Below are positions 6,596-14,077 of a DNA stretch of 21,657 nt, in pieces. This DNA is from Gammaproteobacteria bacterium (GTDB lineage: Bacteria > Pseudomonadota > Gammaproteobacteria > Chromatiales > Chromatiaceae): NCBI GenBank assembly GCA_015767355.1, contig JADWMH010000009.1, positions 1 to 21,657 of the forward strand, in the 5' to 3' direction. Below the pieces are notes generated by a model, which was given only the letters and a program-made list of their open reading frames with translations, made no database searches and was not told the origin of the DNA. The position numbers were made by a program, and so were the translations under genes. Each line of letters opens with the position of its first letter. Within the stretch, counting starts at the first letter, position 1.

Positions 6596-7843
6596 TCACT
6601 CTCCAGCAGAAGGTTTCGCGACGCCTGAATTAATCGCCGCCTGCATCACAGCCGGAGCAACATGCTCTCTGAGGCGCTCATCCAGTGGTTTTGGAATGAT
6701 GTAGTCCGGGCCAAAAGCCAGTGACTCGAGCCCGTAAGCATCCAGAACCTGCTGCGGCACAGCTTCATGGGTGAGATCCTTGAGAGCATTCACCGCCGCT
6801 ATCTGCATAGCGTCATTGATGCAGCAGGCGCGGGCATCGAGTGCGCCGCGGAAGATGAAGGGAAATCCCAGCACATTGTTAACCTGGTTGGGATAGTCGC
6901 TGCGTCCTGTCGCCATGATCAAATCATCACGAACCCCGGCGGCAATTTCAGGACGAATTTCAGGAACCGGGTTAGAGAGCGCAAAGACGATCGGCTTTGG
7001 CGCCATACTCGCCAGCATTTCCTCTGTAATCAGCCCCGGACCGGAGACCCCGATGACAATATCGGCGCCATCCATCGCCTCTTCCAGGGTACGCTTGCCG
7101 GTATCCGCAGCAACACCCCATTTGTAGGGATTGAGATCCTGGCGGCCGGTATGAATCACGCCTTCACGGTCAATCGCAAGGATATTGTCACGGTGAGCTC
7201 CCAGGGAACAGAGCAGACGAATCGAAGCGATGCCTGCTGCTCCGGCGCCAATCACGACAATATGCGCATCTTCGAGTGACTTTCCCTGCAGTTCCAGCGC
7301 ATTCAGCAAACCGGCGGCGATAATGATCGCGGTGCCATGCTGATCATCGTGAAATACCGGGATATCGAGCTGCTCGATGAGCGCCTGTTCGATCTCGAAG
7401 CAGTGTGGAGCGGCGATATCCTCCAGGTTGATTCCGCCGAAGGTTGGCGCAATGCGCATTACCGTTTCGATAAACTCCTGCGGATGCTCGGCATCGACTT
7501 CAATATCAAACACATCGATATCTGCGAAATGTTTGAACAGCAGCGCCTTGCCTTCCATCACCGGTTTGCCCGCCAGCGCACCGGTATTTCCCAGTCCAAG
7601 CACTGCCGTGCCGTCGGTGATAACAGCCACCAGATTACCTTTCCCGGTGTAGAGATAGGCATCCTCGGGGTTGTCTGCAATACGACGCACCGGCTCCGCA
7701 ACTCCCGGAGTATACGCCAGCGCCAGATCATTCTGCGTCTCCGCCGGCTTGGTTAGAGAGATAGCCAGTTTTCCCGGAACGGGTTTAGCATGATATTCCA
7801 GTGCTGCCTGGTTGATGGCATGATCAGCATCCTGTTTACTCAT
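6596..7843 (-). CDS. NAD(P)-dependent malic enzyme, short form
   Basis: Oxidatively decarboxylates malate to pyruvate, giving NADPH or NADH. At 415 residues it is the short bacterial form: it has the catalytic and nucleotide domains of MaeB (759 residues) but lacks the C-terminal phosphotransacetylase-like domain. Visible motifs are YTPGVAEP (44-51), GLGNTGALAGKPVMEGK (83-99) with candidate catalytic lysines, metal-binding Glu141-Asp142 in LEDIAAP, FHDDQHGTA (165-172) and the Rossmann loop VVIGAGAAGIAS (196-207). Cofactor preference cannot be read safely. Two small genes follow on the same strand (unknown secreted protein, TlpA-like), perhaps by read-through. The upstream rpmE terminator isolates it from rpmE. 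Confidence 0.93.
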   Translation of the reverse strand: MSKQDADHAINQAALEYHAKPVPGKLAISLTKPAETQNDLALAYTPGVAEPVRRIADNPEDAYLYTGKGNLVAVITDGTAVLGLGNTGALAGKPVMEGKALLFKHFADIDVFDIEVDAEHPQEFIETVMRIAPTFGGINLEDIAAPHCFEIEQALIEQLDIPVFHDDQHGTAIIIAAGLLNALELQGKSLEDAHIVVIGAGAAGIASIRLLCSLGAHRDNILAIDREGVIHTGRQDLNPYKWGVAADTGKRTLEEAMDGADIVIGVSGPGLITEEMLASMAPKPIVFALSNPVPEIRPEIAAGVRDDLIMATGRSDYPNQVNNVLGFPFIFRGALDARACCINDAMQIAAVNALKDLTHEAVPQQVLDAYGLESLAFGPDYIIPKPLDERLREHVAPAVMQAAINSGVAKPSAGE

Positions 7844-7876
7844 AGCGCTCTACTCAATAAATTTTGTGGATAAAAA

Positions 7877-7897
7877 AAGGCGCCCTGAAGGCGCCTT
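7877..7897 (-). terminator. rho-independent terminator of rpmE
   Basis: A perfect 8-base stem, AAGGCGCC (7877-7884) and GGCGCCTT (7890-7897), with a 5-base loop. Read on the minus strand it runs directly into a T-tract (complement of 7872-7878). It lies 23 bases after the rpmE stop and before the malic enzyme start. Confidence 0.9.
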
Positions 7898-7920
7898 ATG
7901 TTTCGTCAGCAACGTACAAA

Positions 7921-8124
7921 TCAACGACTGTAGCGTTTACGGAACTTATCAACACGTCCACCGCTATCAACGACTTTCTGCTGTCCGGTATAGAAAGGGT
8001 GGCATGCGGAGCAGATATCCAACTCCATCTCGCCGCTTGTATTTGTAGAGGCAGTCTCAAAGCTGTTGCCACAGCGGCAGGTAACTTTGATCGCCTTGTA
8101 TTCAGGATGTATGCCTGCTTTCAT
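7921..8124 (-). CDS. rpmE: 50S ribosomal protein bL31, zinc-binding form
   Basis: A 67-residue ribosomal protein. It starts MKAGIHPEYKAI like E. coli L31 (MKKDIHPKYEEI) and keeps the four zinc cysteines: Cys16 and Cys18 in TCRCGN, Cys37 and Cys40 in ICSACHPFYTG, then the end GGRVDKFRKRY. This is the C+ form, replaced by the cysteine-free paralogue under zinc starvation in many bacteria. A Met five codons upstream (8139) is in frame; family alignment favours 8124, but neither has a strong ribosome-binding site. It is flanked by its own promoter and terminator, so it is monocistronic. Confidence 0.95.
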   Translation of the reverse strand: MKAGIHPEYKAIKVTCRCGNSFETASTNTSGEMELDICSACHPFYTGQQKVVDSGGRVDKFRKRYSR

Positions 8125-8160
8125 CGCATTAAGACCCATAGAATTTTATCAAGAGGCGAG

Positions 8161-8189
8161 ATCTTACAGAAATTGGCGGCAATGCGCAA
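8161..8189 (-). promoter_or_regulatory. sigma70-type promoter of rpmE
   Basis: On the minus strand, TTGCGC (complement of 8184-8189) and TAAGAT (complement of 8161-8166) are separated by exactly 17 bases. The -10 box ends about 36 bases before the likely rpmE start. Confidence 0.6.
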
Positions 8190-8213
8190 ATATCAAATCA
8201 ATGAATCAATGAT

Positions 8214-8257
8214 TTACCACGAAAATCACGAAGGGAAAACTTCTCTCTTCGTGGTAA
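8214..8257. repeat. ACCACGAA-type inverted repeat, copy 1
   Basis: A perfect 10-base inverted repeat, TTACCACGAA (8214-8223) and TTCGTGGTAA (8248-8257), with an internal AATCACGAAG partial copy. It lies between rpmE and the DUF3426 gene and could terminate transcription of the latter. It is related to the longer element at 10040-10110. Confidence 0.65.
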
Positions 8258-8296
8258 TAAAGCGCAGCTGCAGCTCTGTCGGATGCAACAGGAAAT

Positions 8297-8908
8297 TTAG
8301 AAAAAATCCAGCATGAAGCCACTGACATCTGCTGCGCTGCTTTTCATGACAAAACTGATGATATGCTCCTCATCCGGAGCCATCTGACTCCTGACAACCG
8401 ATGGAGACAGGAAATCACCTGCGTGAAACTGATTTCTCGCCTGGACCACACCTTGAGTATCAGTCAGTGAAACTTCAATCAGTGGAAATGGCTGCCGATA
8501 GGATGCATGATTCATCAAACCCAGCTGCAATCGATAGAGACCCTCCTGTCCCTCAACATCCGTGAAAGCCCTGTTCGTCAAGCCGATCATCTCAGGGCGG
8601 TGCATCTGCGGCGGGGTGTAACCCAGACTTTTGAAAGCAGAAGCAATAAAGCCAATCTCAGCAGCCTGCTCCCGACAGAGATAGAGAACCTGGGCTGCCA
8701 ACAGCAGCAGCATCACAACCACTCCTGCCAAAAAAGGCCTGGATGCATGCCCTCTTTTTGCGGATCCCGCATCAGATGATGCAAGCAAACGCTGTTCCAG
8801 CACATCTTTTTCGAGCGCGTGCTGATCAATAACGGCCGAACCTGAATCGGTCGCTGCCACACTTTTGCTTCGCACTCTGGCAGAGCTCCGAGCTTTGATT
8901 TTCATCAT
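8297..8908 (-). CDS. DUF3426 family membrane-anchored protein
   Basis: A 203-residue protein: basic, low-complexity N-terminus (1-58), one membrane segment (FLAGVVVMLLLLAAQVLYL, 59-77) and a periplasmic domain. The block QPFPLIEVSLTDTQGVVQAR followed by FHAGDFL (139-167) is the signature of DUF3426, whose function is unknown. Most members carry an N-terminal MJ0042-type zinc ribbon with CxxC pairs; here there is none, and the only cysteine is Cys78. The family often sits next to prmA-dusB-fis; here it follows ilvE by 32 bases and is probably co-transcribed with it. The start is the first of two adjacent ATGs (8908, 8905), with GGTGAG upstream. Confidence 0.75.
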   Translation of the reverse strand: MMKIKARSSARVRSKSVAATDSGSAVIDQHALEKDVLEQRLLASSDAGSAKRGHASRPFLAGVVVMLLLLAAQVLYLCREQAAEIGFIASAFKSLGYTPPQMHRPEMIGLTNRAFTDVEGQEGLYRLQLGLMNHASYRQPFPLIEVSLTDTQGVVQARNQFHAGDFLSPSVVRSQMAPDEEHIISFVMKSSAADVSGFMLDFF

Positions 8909-8940
8909 ATTTCAGCTCACCACGCCCTGGCACGCGTGAC

Positions 8941-9867
8941 CTAAACGTAAGCCAGCCAACCCTCCTCATGCGCGGCGCTACGGCCATGCACCGCATCAAA
9001 ATAGAGACTTTGCAGCTGCTGTGTTACCGGCCCGCGGGAACCGGCGCCGATGGATCGTCCGTCCAGCTCCCGGATTGGCGTCACTTCTGCGGCAGTGCCG
9101 GTAAAGAAAGCCTCATCGGCAATGTAGACCTCATCCCTGGTAATGCGTTTCTCGACGACTTTATAGCCGAGCTCATCCGCCAGCTGCATGATGGTGCGGC
9201 GGGTAATGCCATCCAGGGCCGATGTCAGATCCGGACTGTAGATAACTCCATCACGTACGATGAAAATATTCTCGCCACTGCCCTCCATGACATAACCCTC
9301 GGCATCCAGCAGCAGGGCCTCGTCGTAGCCTGTATCAATTGCCTCCTGCAGGGCCAGCATCGAATTAATGTAGTTGCCGTTTGCCTTGGCGCGGCACATG
9401 GTGATATTGACATGATGACGCGTGAAAGAGGAGGTGCGAATACGGATCCCCTGCGCAAGCGCATCGTCACCGAGATAGGCGCCCCACTCCCACGCGGCAA
9501 CCATGACATGCACCTTGAGGTTGTCGGCACGAATCCCCATTCCCTCGGAGCCATAGAAAGCCATGGGGCGAAGATATGCCGAGTCGAGGTTGTTTTCCCT
9601 GACCGAGTCAAGCTGCGCCTGATTCAGGGTCTCTTCATCAAACGGAATCTTCATTTGCAGAATATGCGCCGAACGGAAAAGTCGATCCGTATGGTCCTGC
9701 AGACGGAAAATAGCTGTCCCTTTCTCCGCATGATAGGCGCGCACGCCCTCGAATACGCCCATGCCATAGTGCAGCGTGTGGGTCAATACATGAACCTTGG
9801 CTTCACGCCAGGGAACCATCTCGCCATCGAGCCAGATTACACCATCACGGTCTGACATGGTGATCAT
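8941..9867 (-). CDS. ilvE: branched-chain amino acid aminotransferase
   Basis: A PLP enzyme exchanging amino groups between glutamate and the keto acids of leucine, isoleucine and valine. The 308 residues match E. coli IlvE. Fold-type IV motifs are present: HTLHYGMGVFEGVRAY (30-45), the PLP lysine Lys161 in CRAKANGNYINSM, EGYVMEGSGENIF, and the phosphate-binding ITRRTIM with GTAAEVTPIREL. The start at 9867 has GAGGT seven bases upstream; a second ATG three codons later (9858) is less well placed. The DUF3426 gene follows on the same strand. Confidence 0.95.
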   Translation of the reverse strand: MITMSDRDGVIWLDGEMVPWREAKVHVLTHTLHYGMGVFEGVRAYHAEKGTAIFRLQDHTDRLFRSAHILQMKIPFDEETLNQAQLDSVRENNLDSAYLRPMAFYGSEGMGIRADNLKVHVMVAAWEWGAYLGDDALAQGIRIRTSSFTRHHVNITMCRAKANGNYINSMLALQEAIDTGYDEALLLDAEGYVMEGSGENIFIVRDGVIYSPDLTSALDGITRRTIMQLADELGYKVVEKRITRDEVYIADEAFFTGTAAEVTPIRELDGRSIGAGSRGPVTQQLQSLYFDAVHGRSAAHEEGWLAYV

Positions 9868-9908
9868 CGAACTTACCTCTTTGTAAAATTATGAGTGCAG
9901 GGCGGAGT

Positions 9909-9914
9909 ATTATA
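9909..9914 (-). promoter_or_regulatory. possible -10 box for ilvE
   Basis: A perfect TATAAT reads on the minus strand (complement of 9909-9914), 41 bases before the ilvE start. No good -35 lies at 16-18 bases; TTGAAA is present but only seven bases upstream. Weak support. Confidence 0.3.
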
Positions 9915-10039
9915 CTGAAACTTTCAACGATTGGCTTGAGTCCTGTGCAACATATCCATAGTCTCTGCAGGTTGTATTTAAACAACTCGTTGTGAGGATG
10001 AGTGCCAGCGCATCCACTATGACTCTTGAAAACATTTTT

Positions 10040-10110
10040 AACCACAAAAGGCACGAAATCTTCAACCCTGTTTTTTCGTGATTTTCGTGCCTTTCGTGCC
10101 TTTCGTGGTT
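10040..10110. repeat. ACCACGAA-type inverted repeat, copy 2
   Basis: A long inverted repeat: AACCACAAAAGGCACGAAA (10040-10058) pairs with TTTCGTGCCTTTCGTGGTT (10092-10110), nearly perfect over 19 bases. The right arm contains direct repeats of TTTCGTGCC. A run of T follows at 10113-10119. It sits just downstream of the minus-strand CLC gene, and upstream of ilvE. Same motif family as 8214-8257. Confidence 0.75.
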
Positions 10111-10132
10111 CATTTTTTTAAAAACGCCGAAA

Positions 10133-11866
10133 TTACTGATACGCCGATTCAATCATCTCGCGTGTCAGGATGCCGTAAACATGATGAATTCCCGGTGCTG
10201 TCTGACGTTGAACATAGAGCGCTTCCATCGATGTTTGATCAAGGATTTTCCGTGCTTCAAGCAGAGTCGCACGGATATGCACCGAATGAACTTCGAGGCG
10301 CTTTCCCGGGATCGCCATCAGGTCAATGGTTCGCTGATCTTCATCTTCATACTCCTGATCCAGATAGTGGGCCAAATCCGCTGCGCGCAGCAAAGCGAGC
10401 GGAGACTCCTCGCCATTTATCAATATCCACACCGGCCTGGCCTCCAACAGGGCTGCCGCCTTGTTTTGATCAATATTCGCATCGCTGCGCACAAAGGATT
10501 TATTCATGGCGCCGGCAACGCCCATACGGCGCAGTGCAACATGCACCGGACTGCTCGTGTAATCCATGCCGCTCGCCTTGAGCATAGTGATAAACAGAGA
10601 CTCTTTGCCAAACAGCTCACTGGATGTCAGTGATGCAATAACAACAACGACCATTCCCGGCATGATGATTCCGGGACTATAGGTCAACTCCATCATGGTA
10701 ACCAGAGCGGCCAGAGGGGCCTGCAGGCTGGCCCCCATCATTGCTCCCATACCCAGCAGCGCAAACAAACCATGATCCACTTCAATACCTGCCAGCACAC
10801 TCAAATGACTGACGAGGCTGCCAAGCATTGCCCCGATAAAGAGTGAAGGACCAATCATCCCTCCCGGAATACCCAGCCCAATACAGGCGGAAGTTGCAAC
10901 CAGCTTGCCGACCACCAGCAAAGCCAGCAGCGACAACCCTATGCTGCCGGCCAATGCATGGTCAACGCTATCATAACCAATACCCATCACCTGCGGCAGC
11001 ATAAGGCCAAAGAGCGAGGCGGTCAGTGCCGCCAGCAGCAATCGCTGCCAGTGATGCAAGACTCTGGCGTGATGTGCAATCGTCTGCACCAGATGAATGA
11101 AAGCTGCTGAAAGGGCGCCGGCAGCGACCCCCAGCAACAGGATAATAAAAACCCCCGACAGATCGCTCAGTCTCATTGCCGAAACATCAAATGCAGGCGC
11201 ATTCCCAAATACGGCAACAGAGATCAGCGTGGCGCTGGCGGCGGCAAGTATTACCGGAATAAAGCTGGCCAGCGTGTACTCCAGCATTACCACTTCCAGC
11301 GCGAAAATCACACCCGCGAGCGGTGTATTGAAGGAAGCTGCGATTCCTGCTGCAGTGCCGCACCCCGCCAACGTACGTATGCTGTTGTTCGGCAATCTCA
11401 TCCACTGCCCCATGAGACTGCTGCCAGCGGCGCCAAGATAGACATGCGGCCCCTCGCGGCCAACAGAGAAACCGCCGATGATTGCTGTAGCAGCGCCAAA
11501 AAATTGCAGTAGAAAACCGCGCAGGCTCAGATATCCCTGGTGATAAGCCATGCGCTCCATCACTTTTGCCACGCCAAGCACATGAATGCCCTTGCCGCCC
11601 CAGCGAAATAGAGCGATCAGGCCCACACCACCAGCAAGTGGCAGCAGCATGCGCGCCTGCCAGCCAAGCGCTTCAAAATTCTCACTATCCCCCCCCGGAA
11701 AAAGTGCGGCCTGGCCCCCTTCAACCAGCAAGCGAAAAGCAACAATCACCAGGCCGGAGAGAATCCCGGCAGCACAACCAAGCACGGCAAGTGGGAAAAG
11801 CGCATCCTGTTTTGCCAGCTGCAACTGGAGTCTCTCCAGATTGTTGCGCCACCAGCGAGCGATCAA
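10133..11866 (-). CDS. CLC-family anion channel/transporter with C-terminal CBS region
   Basis: A 577-residue inner-membrane protein with many hydrophobic helices up to ~residue 430 and a soluble C-terminal part (~450-577) that looks like a diverged CBS pair. CLC signatures are GREGPHV (136-142) with gating Glu138 (E. coli Glu148) and GIPGGMIGPSLFIGA. The first filter motif, GSGIP in ClcA, reads G-Lys92-GIH here; the ClcA proton glutamate Glu203 position is Val192; and the Tyr445 region reads SLF, suggesting Phe. Ion selectivity and coupling may therefore differ from ClcA. The start is a TTG at 11866 with GGGAG seven bases upstream; no in-frame ATG is better placed. It is divergent from the toxin-antitoxin operon. 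Confidence 0.9.
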   Translation of the reverse strand: MIARWWRNNLERLQLQLAKQDALFPLAVLGCAAGILSGLVIVAFRLLVEGGQAALFPGGDSENFEALGWQARMLLPLAGGVGLIALFRWGGKGIHVLGVAKVMERMAYHQGYLSLRGFLLQFFGAATAIIGGFSVGREGPHVYLGAAGSSLMGQWMRLPNNSIRTLAGCGTAAGIAASFNTPLAGVIFALEVVMLEYTLASFIPVILAAASATLISVAVFGNAPAFDVSAMRLSDLSGVFIILLLGVAAGALSAAFIHLVQTIAHHARVLHHWQRLLLAALTASLFGLMLPQVMGIGYDSVDHALAGSIGLSLLALLVVGKLVATSACIGLGIPGGMIGPSLFIGAMLGSLVSHLSVLAGIEVDHGLFALLGMGAMMGASLQAPLAALVTMMELTYSPGIIMPGMVVVVIASLTSSELFGKESLFITMLKASGMDYTSSPVHVALRRMGVAGAMNKSFVRSDANIDQNKAAALLEARPVWILINGEESPLALLRAADLAHYLDQEYEDEDQRTIDLMAIPGKRLEVHSVHIRATLLEARKILDQTSMEALYVQRQTAPGIHHVYGILTREMIESAYQ

Positions 11867-12137
11867 ATCACTTCTCCCAGCATTGTCAGAGCTGCTTTAG
11901 AAACACTCTGTATTCCTTGCTTTTGCATATTCCTATTATGTCTTGACCACATAGCCATGTCCATCAAGCTATCATCGGGATATGGAGGAGCAATACTTCA
12001 CCATAAAAAGCAGCAGCTCTTAACTGATAAAACAGCGATGAAGAATTGATTAACGGTTAATTGGCCGAGCGCCAGCTTGCCAAAGCACGTTGAAAAACCA
12101 TCCTGTACGTTTATTGCCTCACCAACCTTCGTAATAT
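11867..12137. other. divergent intergenic region, no gene
   Basis: Between the CLC start and the antitoxin promoter there is no credible coding sequence. A perfect palindrome, ATTAAC-G-GTTAAT, lies at 12049-12061, flanked by near-symmetric AATT; it could be a regulator-binding site. Otherwise nothing identifiable. Confidence 0.4.
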
Positions 12138-12166
12138 TTGCCGAGGTGCATTCACTATATTATAAT
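12138..12166 (+). promoter_or_regulatory. near-consensus promoter of the toxin-antitoxin operon
   Basis: TTGCCG (12138-12143) and a perfect TATAAT (12161-12166) with exactly 17 bases between them. The -10 box ends 33 bases before the antitoxin start, and AGGAG lies at 12185-12189. Confidence 0.75.
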
Positions 12167-12182
12167 GAATGCATTGGATGCA
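12149..12182. promoter_or_regulatory. two overlapping palindromes, likely FitA-type operator
   Basis: CATTCA (12149-12154) pairs with TGAATG (12166-12171), bracketing the -10 box; TGCAT-TGG-ATGCA follows at 12170-12182, over the expected transcription start. In FitAB and VapBC systems the toxin-antitoxin complex binds inverted repeats at its own promoter, so autorepression is likely. Confidence 0.55.
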
Positions 12183-12199
12183 ATAGGAGACGATGAATT

Positions 12200-12454
12200 A
12201 TGGCTATGATGACTGTCAGAAACATCCCGGACGAAGTGCACCGCGCCTTACGGGTGCGTGCTGCCATGCACGGCTGCAGCGCCGAGGCCGAAGTGCGTGC
12301 CATTCTTGAGGATTCCGTAAAAGCCGAAGGCCGGATCAAACTGGGGTCGATGCTGGCCGAGATTGGCCGTCAGGCCAAGTTGACCGATGAAGATTTTGCG
12401 GTTATCGAGCAGGTGCGTGACAAGACTGCCGCCAAGCCGGTGAGTTTTGAATGA
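12200..12454 (+). CDS. FitA/StbC-like ribbon-helix-helix antitoxin
   Basis: An 84-residue protein with an N-terminal ribbon-helix-helix (MMTVRNIPDEVHRALRVRAA, then MHGCSAEAEVRAILEDSV; residues ~3-42), which would dimerise and bind DNA, followed by a C-terminal tail (~45-84) that would neutralise the toxin. This is the FitA/StbC arrangement. The start at 12200 has AGGAG ten bases upstream; an out-of-frame ATG at 12193 is ignored. Its stop overlaps the toxin start (ATGA at 12451-12454), giving translational coupling with antitoxin first, as usual. Confidence 0.9.
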   Translation: MAMMTVRNIPDEVHRALRVRAAMHGCSAEAEVRAILEDSVKAEGRIKLGSMLAEIGRQAKLTDEDFAVIEQVRDKTAAKPVSFE

Positions 12455-12879
12455 TCATACTGGATACCAATGTGATTTCTGAGCCGCTTCGTCATGCCCC
12501 CGAATCCCGTGTCGTTGAGTGGATCGACGCACAACTGGTTGAAACCCTGTATCTGTCGGCAATCACTGTGGCCGAGCTGCGTTTTGGTGTGGCCTCGCTG
12601 CCTGCTGGGAAACGGCGTGACAGGTTGCAGGAGAGCCTGGAAAAGCGGGCACTGCCCCTGTTCGCCGGGCGTATATTACCGTTCGACATGTCTGCCTCAC
12701 ACTCTTATGGTGAACTGATGGCGAAAGCCCGGTCCTCCGATTTGGCAATCGGCACGGCTGACGGCTATATAGCTGCAACCGCTGCGGCAAATGGCATGAT
12801 GGTTGCCACACGAGACGCTAGCCCGTTCGAGGCGGTCGGCGTGGATGTGATTAATCCCTGGGAAGAGCCATCTTTATAA
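12451..12879 (+). CDS. FitB/VapC-like PIN-domain toxin
   Basis: A 142-residue PIN-domain ribonuclease. The acidic, metal-binding quartet is complete: Asp5 (ILDTNVISE), Glu42 (VAELRFG), Asp104 (GTADGYIAATA) and Asp122 (ATRDASPF). These positions are the same as I recall for gonococcal FitB. The end INPWEEP is typical of this subgroup. It likely cleaves RNA when free of antitoxin; targets in related toxins include tRNAs and rRNA, but the target here is unknown. All catalytic residues are intact, so the module is probably active. Confidence 0.92.
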   Translation: MIILDTNVISEPLRHAPESRVVEWIDAQLVETLYLSAITVAELRFGVASLPAGKRRDRLQESLEKRALPLFAGRILPFDMSASHSYGELMAKARSSDLAIGTADGYIAATAAANGMMVATRDASPFEAVGVDVINPWEEPSL

Positions 12880-13135
12880 ATTTGTTAGCGGGCGTGGGAG
12901 GCTAATACTTCTGCCGGCAGCCGGAAAAAAAGAGGTGGACCCCATCGGCAGGATTGCCAAGGCAGGGGGCCACGAAGGGCTACATCGGCAGGGCGGGGAA
13001 TTGGGAAAGGACTATAGTTTCACAATGGCAAGCTGAGAAATTCTGTAAAGAGAAAGCAATGGCTACTCATTGCAGACTTTCGTTCGCAGGAATACAATAT
13101 CTTCCTTATAGACGCTGTGTAGTTTTGAGAATTTC
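12880..13135. other. accessory spacer without identifiable gene
   Basis: Purine-rich, G-biased sequence at ~12890-13010 with two copies of ATCGGCAGG (12948 and 12984 regions) and a GCCGGCAGCCGG stretch. Short open frames exist but have no recognisable product or start. It may be debris flanking the toxin-antitoxin insertion. Confidence 0.35.
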
Positions 13136-13276
13136 ATGCCAAATAAGAAACGGATAGCACTTCTAATTGATTGCGATAATGTCAGCCATCATTCAATAGA
13201 AGGTGTGTTGGATGAGCTAGCAAAGTATGGAACGGTCAATGTTCGCCATGCACATGGTAAAGTGGATCCCTGGTAA
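13136..13276 (+). pseudogene. 5' stub of a NYN-domain (PIN-like) ribonuclease gene
   Basis: Too short to stand out as a gene, but the 46 codons from ATG 13136 read MPNKKRIALLIDCDNVSHHS, then IEGVLDELAKYGTVNVRHAHG, the N-terminus of the NYN/LabA-like family with the metal-binding Asp of LLIDCDN. The homology stops at about residue 41 and TAA follows at 13274. The remaining ~200 or more residues are absent; the SPOR gene begins 87 bases away. This is a truncated remnant, probably deleted during rearrangement at the toxin-antitoxin site. Confidence 0.7.
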
Positions 13277-13363
13277 CAGGCATGGGGATTTCATTCAACA
13301 ACTGTACAATATAAATTCCAGATTTATTCATCATGTGGCTTGGCTAAAGCAACCAGTCCATCC

Positions 13364-14077
13364 TTATTTCTTGACGCGCATAATGAGGCTCTCAATGCCA
13401 CTTTTTTTCAATCGTTTATGCAGACTATATGCCTGTTCACGGCTATAGGGTCCGCTGCGCACACGGTAATAGGCTTTGTCATTGATCGTGACTTTTTCAA
13501 TGCGTGTAGCAACCCCCCTCAATGCCGAACTCGCCATCATGCGTTCAGCATCACTGCGTGAACGAAAGGAGGCGAGTTGCATCTGAAACAGGCTTTTCGC
13601 ATCTGTTTCGAGCGGTTTCACCGCAGTTTCCGGCGCCTTGTCGAGCGCTGCTTCAGTTACTTTTTCTGCTGTTACAGCAGTGACAGCAACCGGCTTCGAC
13701 GCTACCGGGCGCAACGAGTCAGGCTGTACCTCCACCTCCCTGTCCGGAAGCACGTTGTAGAAGTCAAACTGGTGCAGCTCCGCCTCCTGCGGCTGCCGAG
13801 GTGAGTGTGATTGTGTCTCTTCGTCTGCAGCATTTTGTGGCGCCGCAGCCTGCTGCACCTCTCTTTTCGCATCTTCAAGCCGCGCTTCTGCCGTCTGACT
13901 GATGGACTGGTGATCCTTTAACCACATGACACCCATCACCAGGGCGCCCAGCAGCACTCCACCGGCAAACCATATCCATCCGGGCAGAGATTCCGAGCGA
14001 TTATTATCCCTGCGCTTCTGCCTGGATATTTGCTCCTGCATAGGGCGCCGCACATAGGATTTGTAATCTGTCGCCAT
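13364..14077 (-). CDS. FtsN-like SPOR-domain membrane protein
   Basis: A 237-residue bitopic protein: short basic cytoplasmic N-terminus, a membrane helix at ~34-53 (WIWFAGGVLLGALVMGVMWL), a long low-complexity linker rich in Ala, Glu, Gln and Pro (~58-160), and a C-terminal SPOR domain (~161-237; FQMQLASFRSRSDAERMMAS, YYRVRSGPYS, then AYSLHKRLKKSGIES). SPOR domains bind denuded septal peptidoglycan. Position directly after argS matches the common argS-ftsN-hslVU order, so an FtsN-like division role is likely; hslV and hslU are not present here. The ATG at 14077 overlaps the argS stop by one base (TGATG); a GTG one codon upstream is an alternative. Confidence 0.85.
   Translation of the reverse strand: MATDYKSYVRRPMQEQISRQKRRDNNRSESLPGWIWFAGGVLLGALVMGVMWLKDHQSISQTAEARLEDAKREVQQAAAPQNAADEETQSHSPRQPQEAELHQFDFYNVLPDREVEVQPDSLRPVASKPVAVTAVTAEKVTEAALDKAPETAVKPLETDAKSLFQMQLASFRSRSDAERMMASSALRGVATRIEKVTINDKAYYRVRSGPYSREQAYSLHKRLKKSGIESLIMRVKK

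Noticed and set aside
7864..8316. 150-codon plus-strand frame over rpmE
   Set aside because: Covers the rpmE terminator, gene and promoter on the other strand; no independent support.
8968..9855. 295-codon plus-strand frame opposite ilvE
   Set aside because: Shadow of a clear ilvE with PLP lysine and full family length.
12954..13157. 67-codon plus-strand frame between the toxin and NYN stub
   Set aside because: No recognisable product or ribosome-binding site, and it runs into the better-supported NYN stub in another frame.
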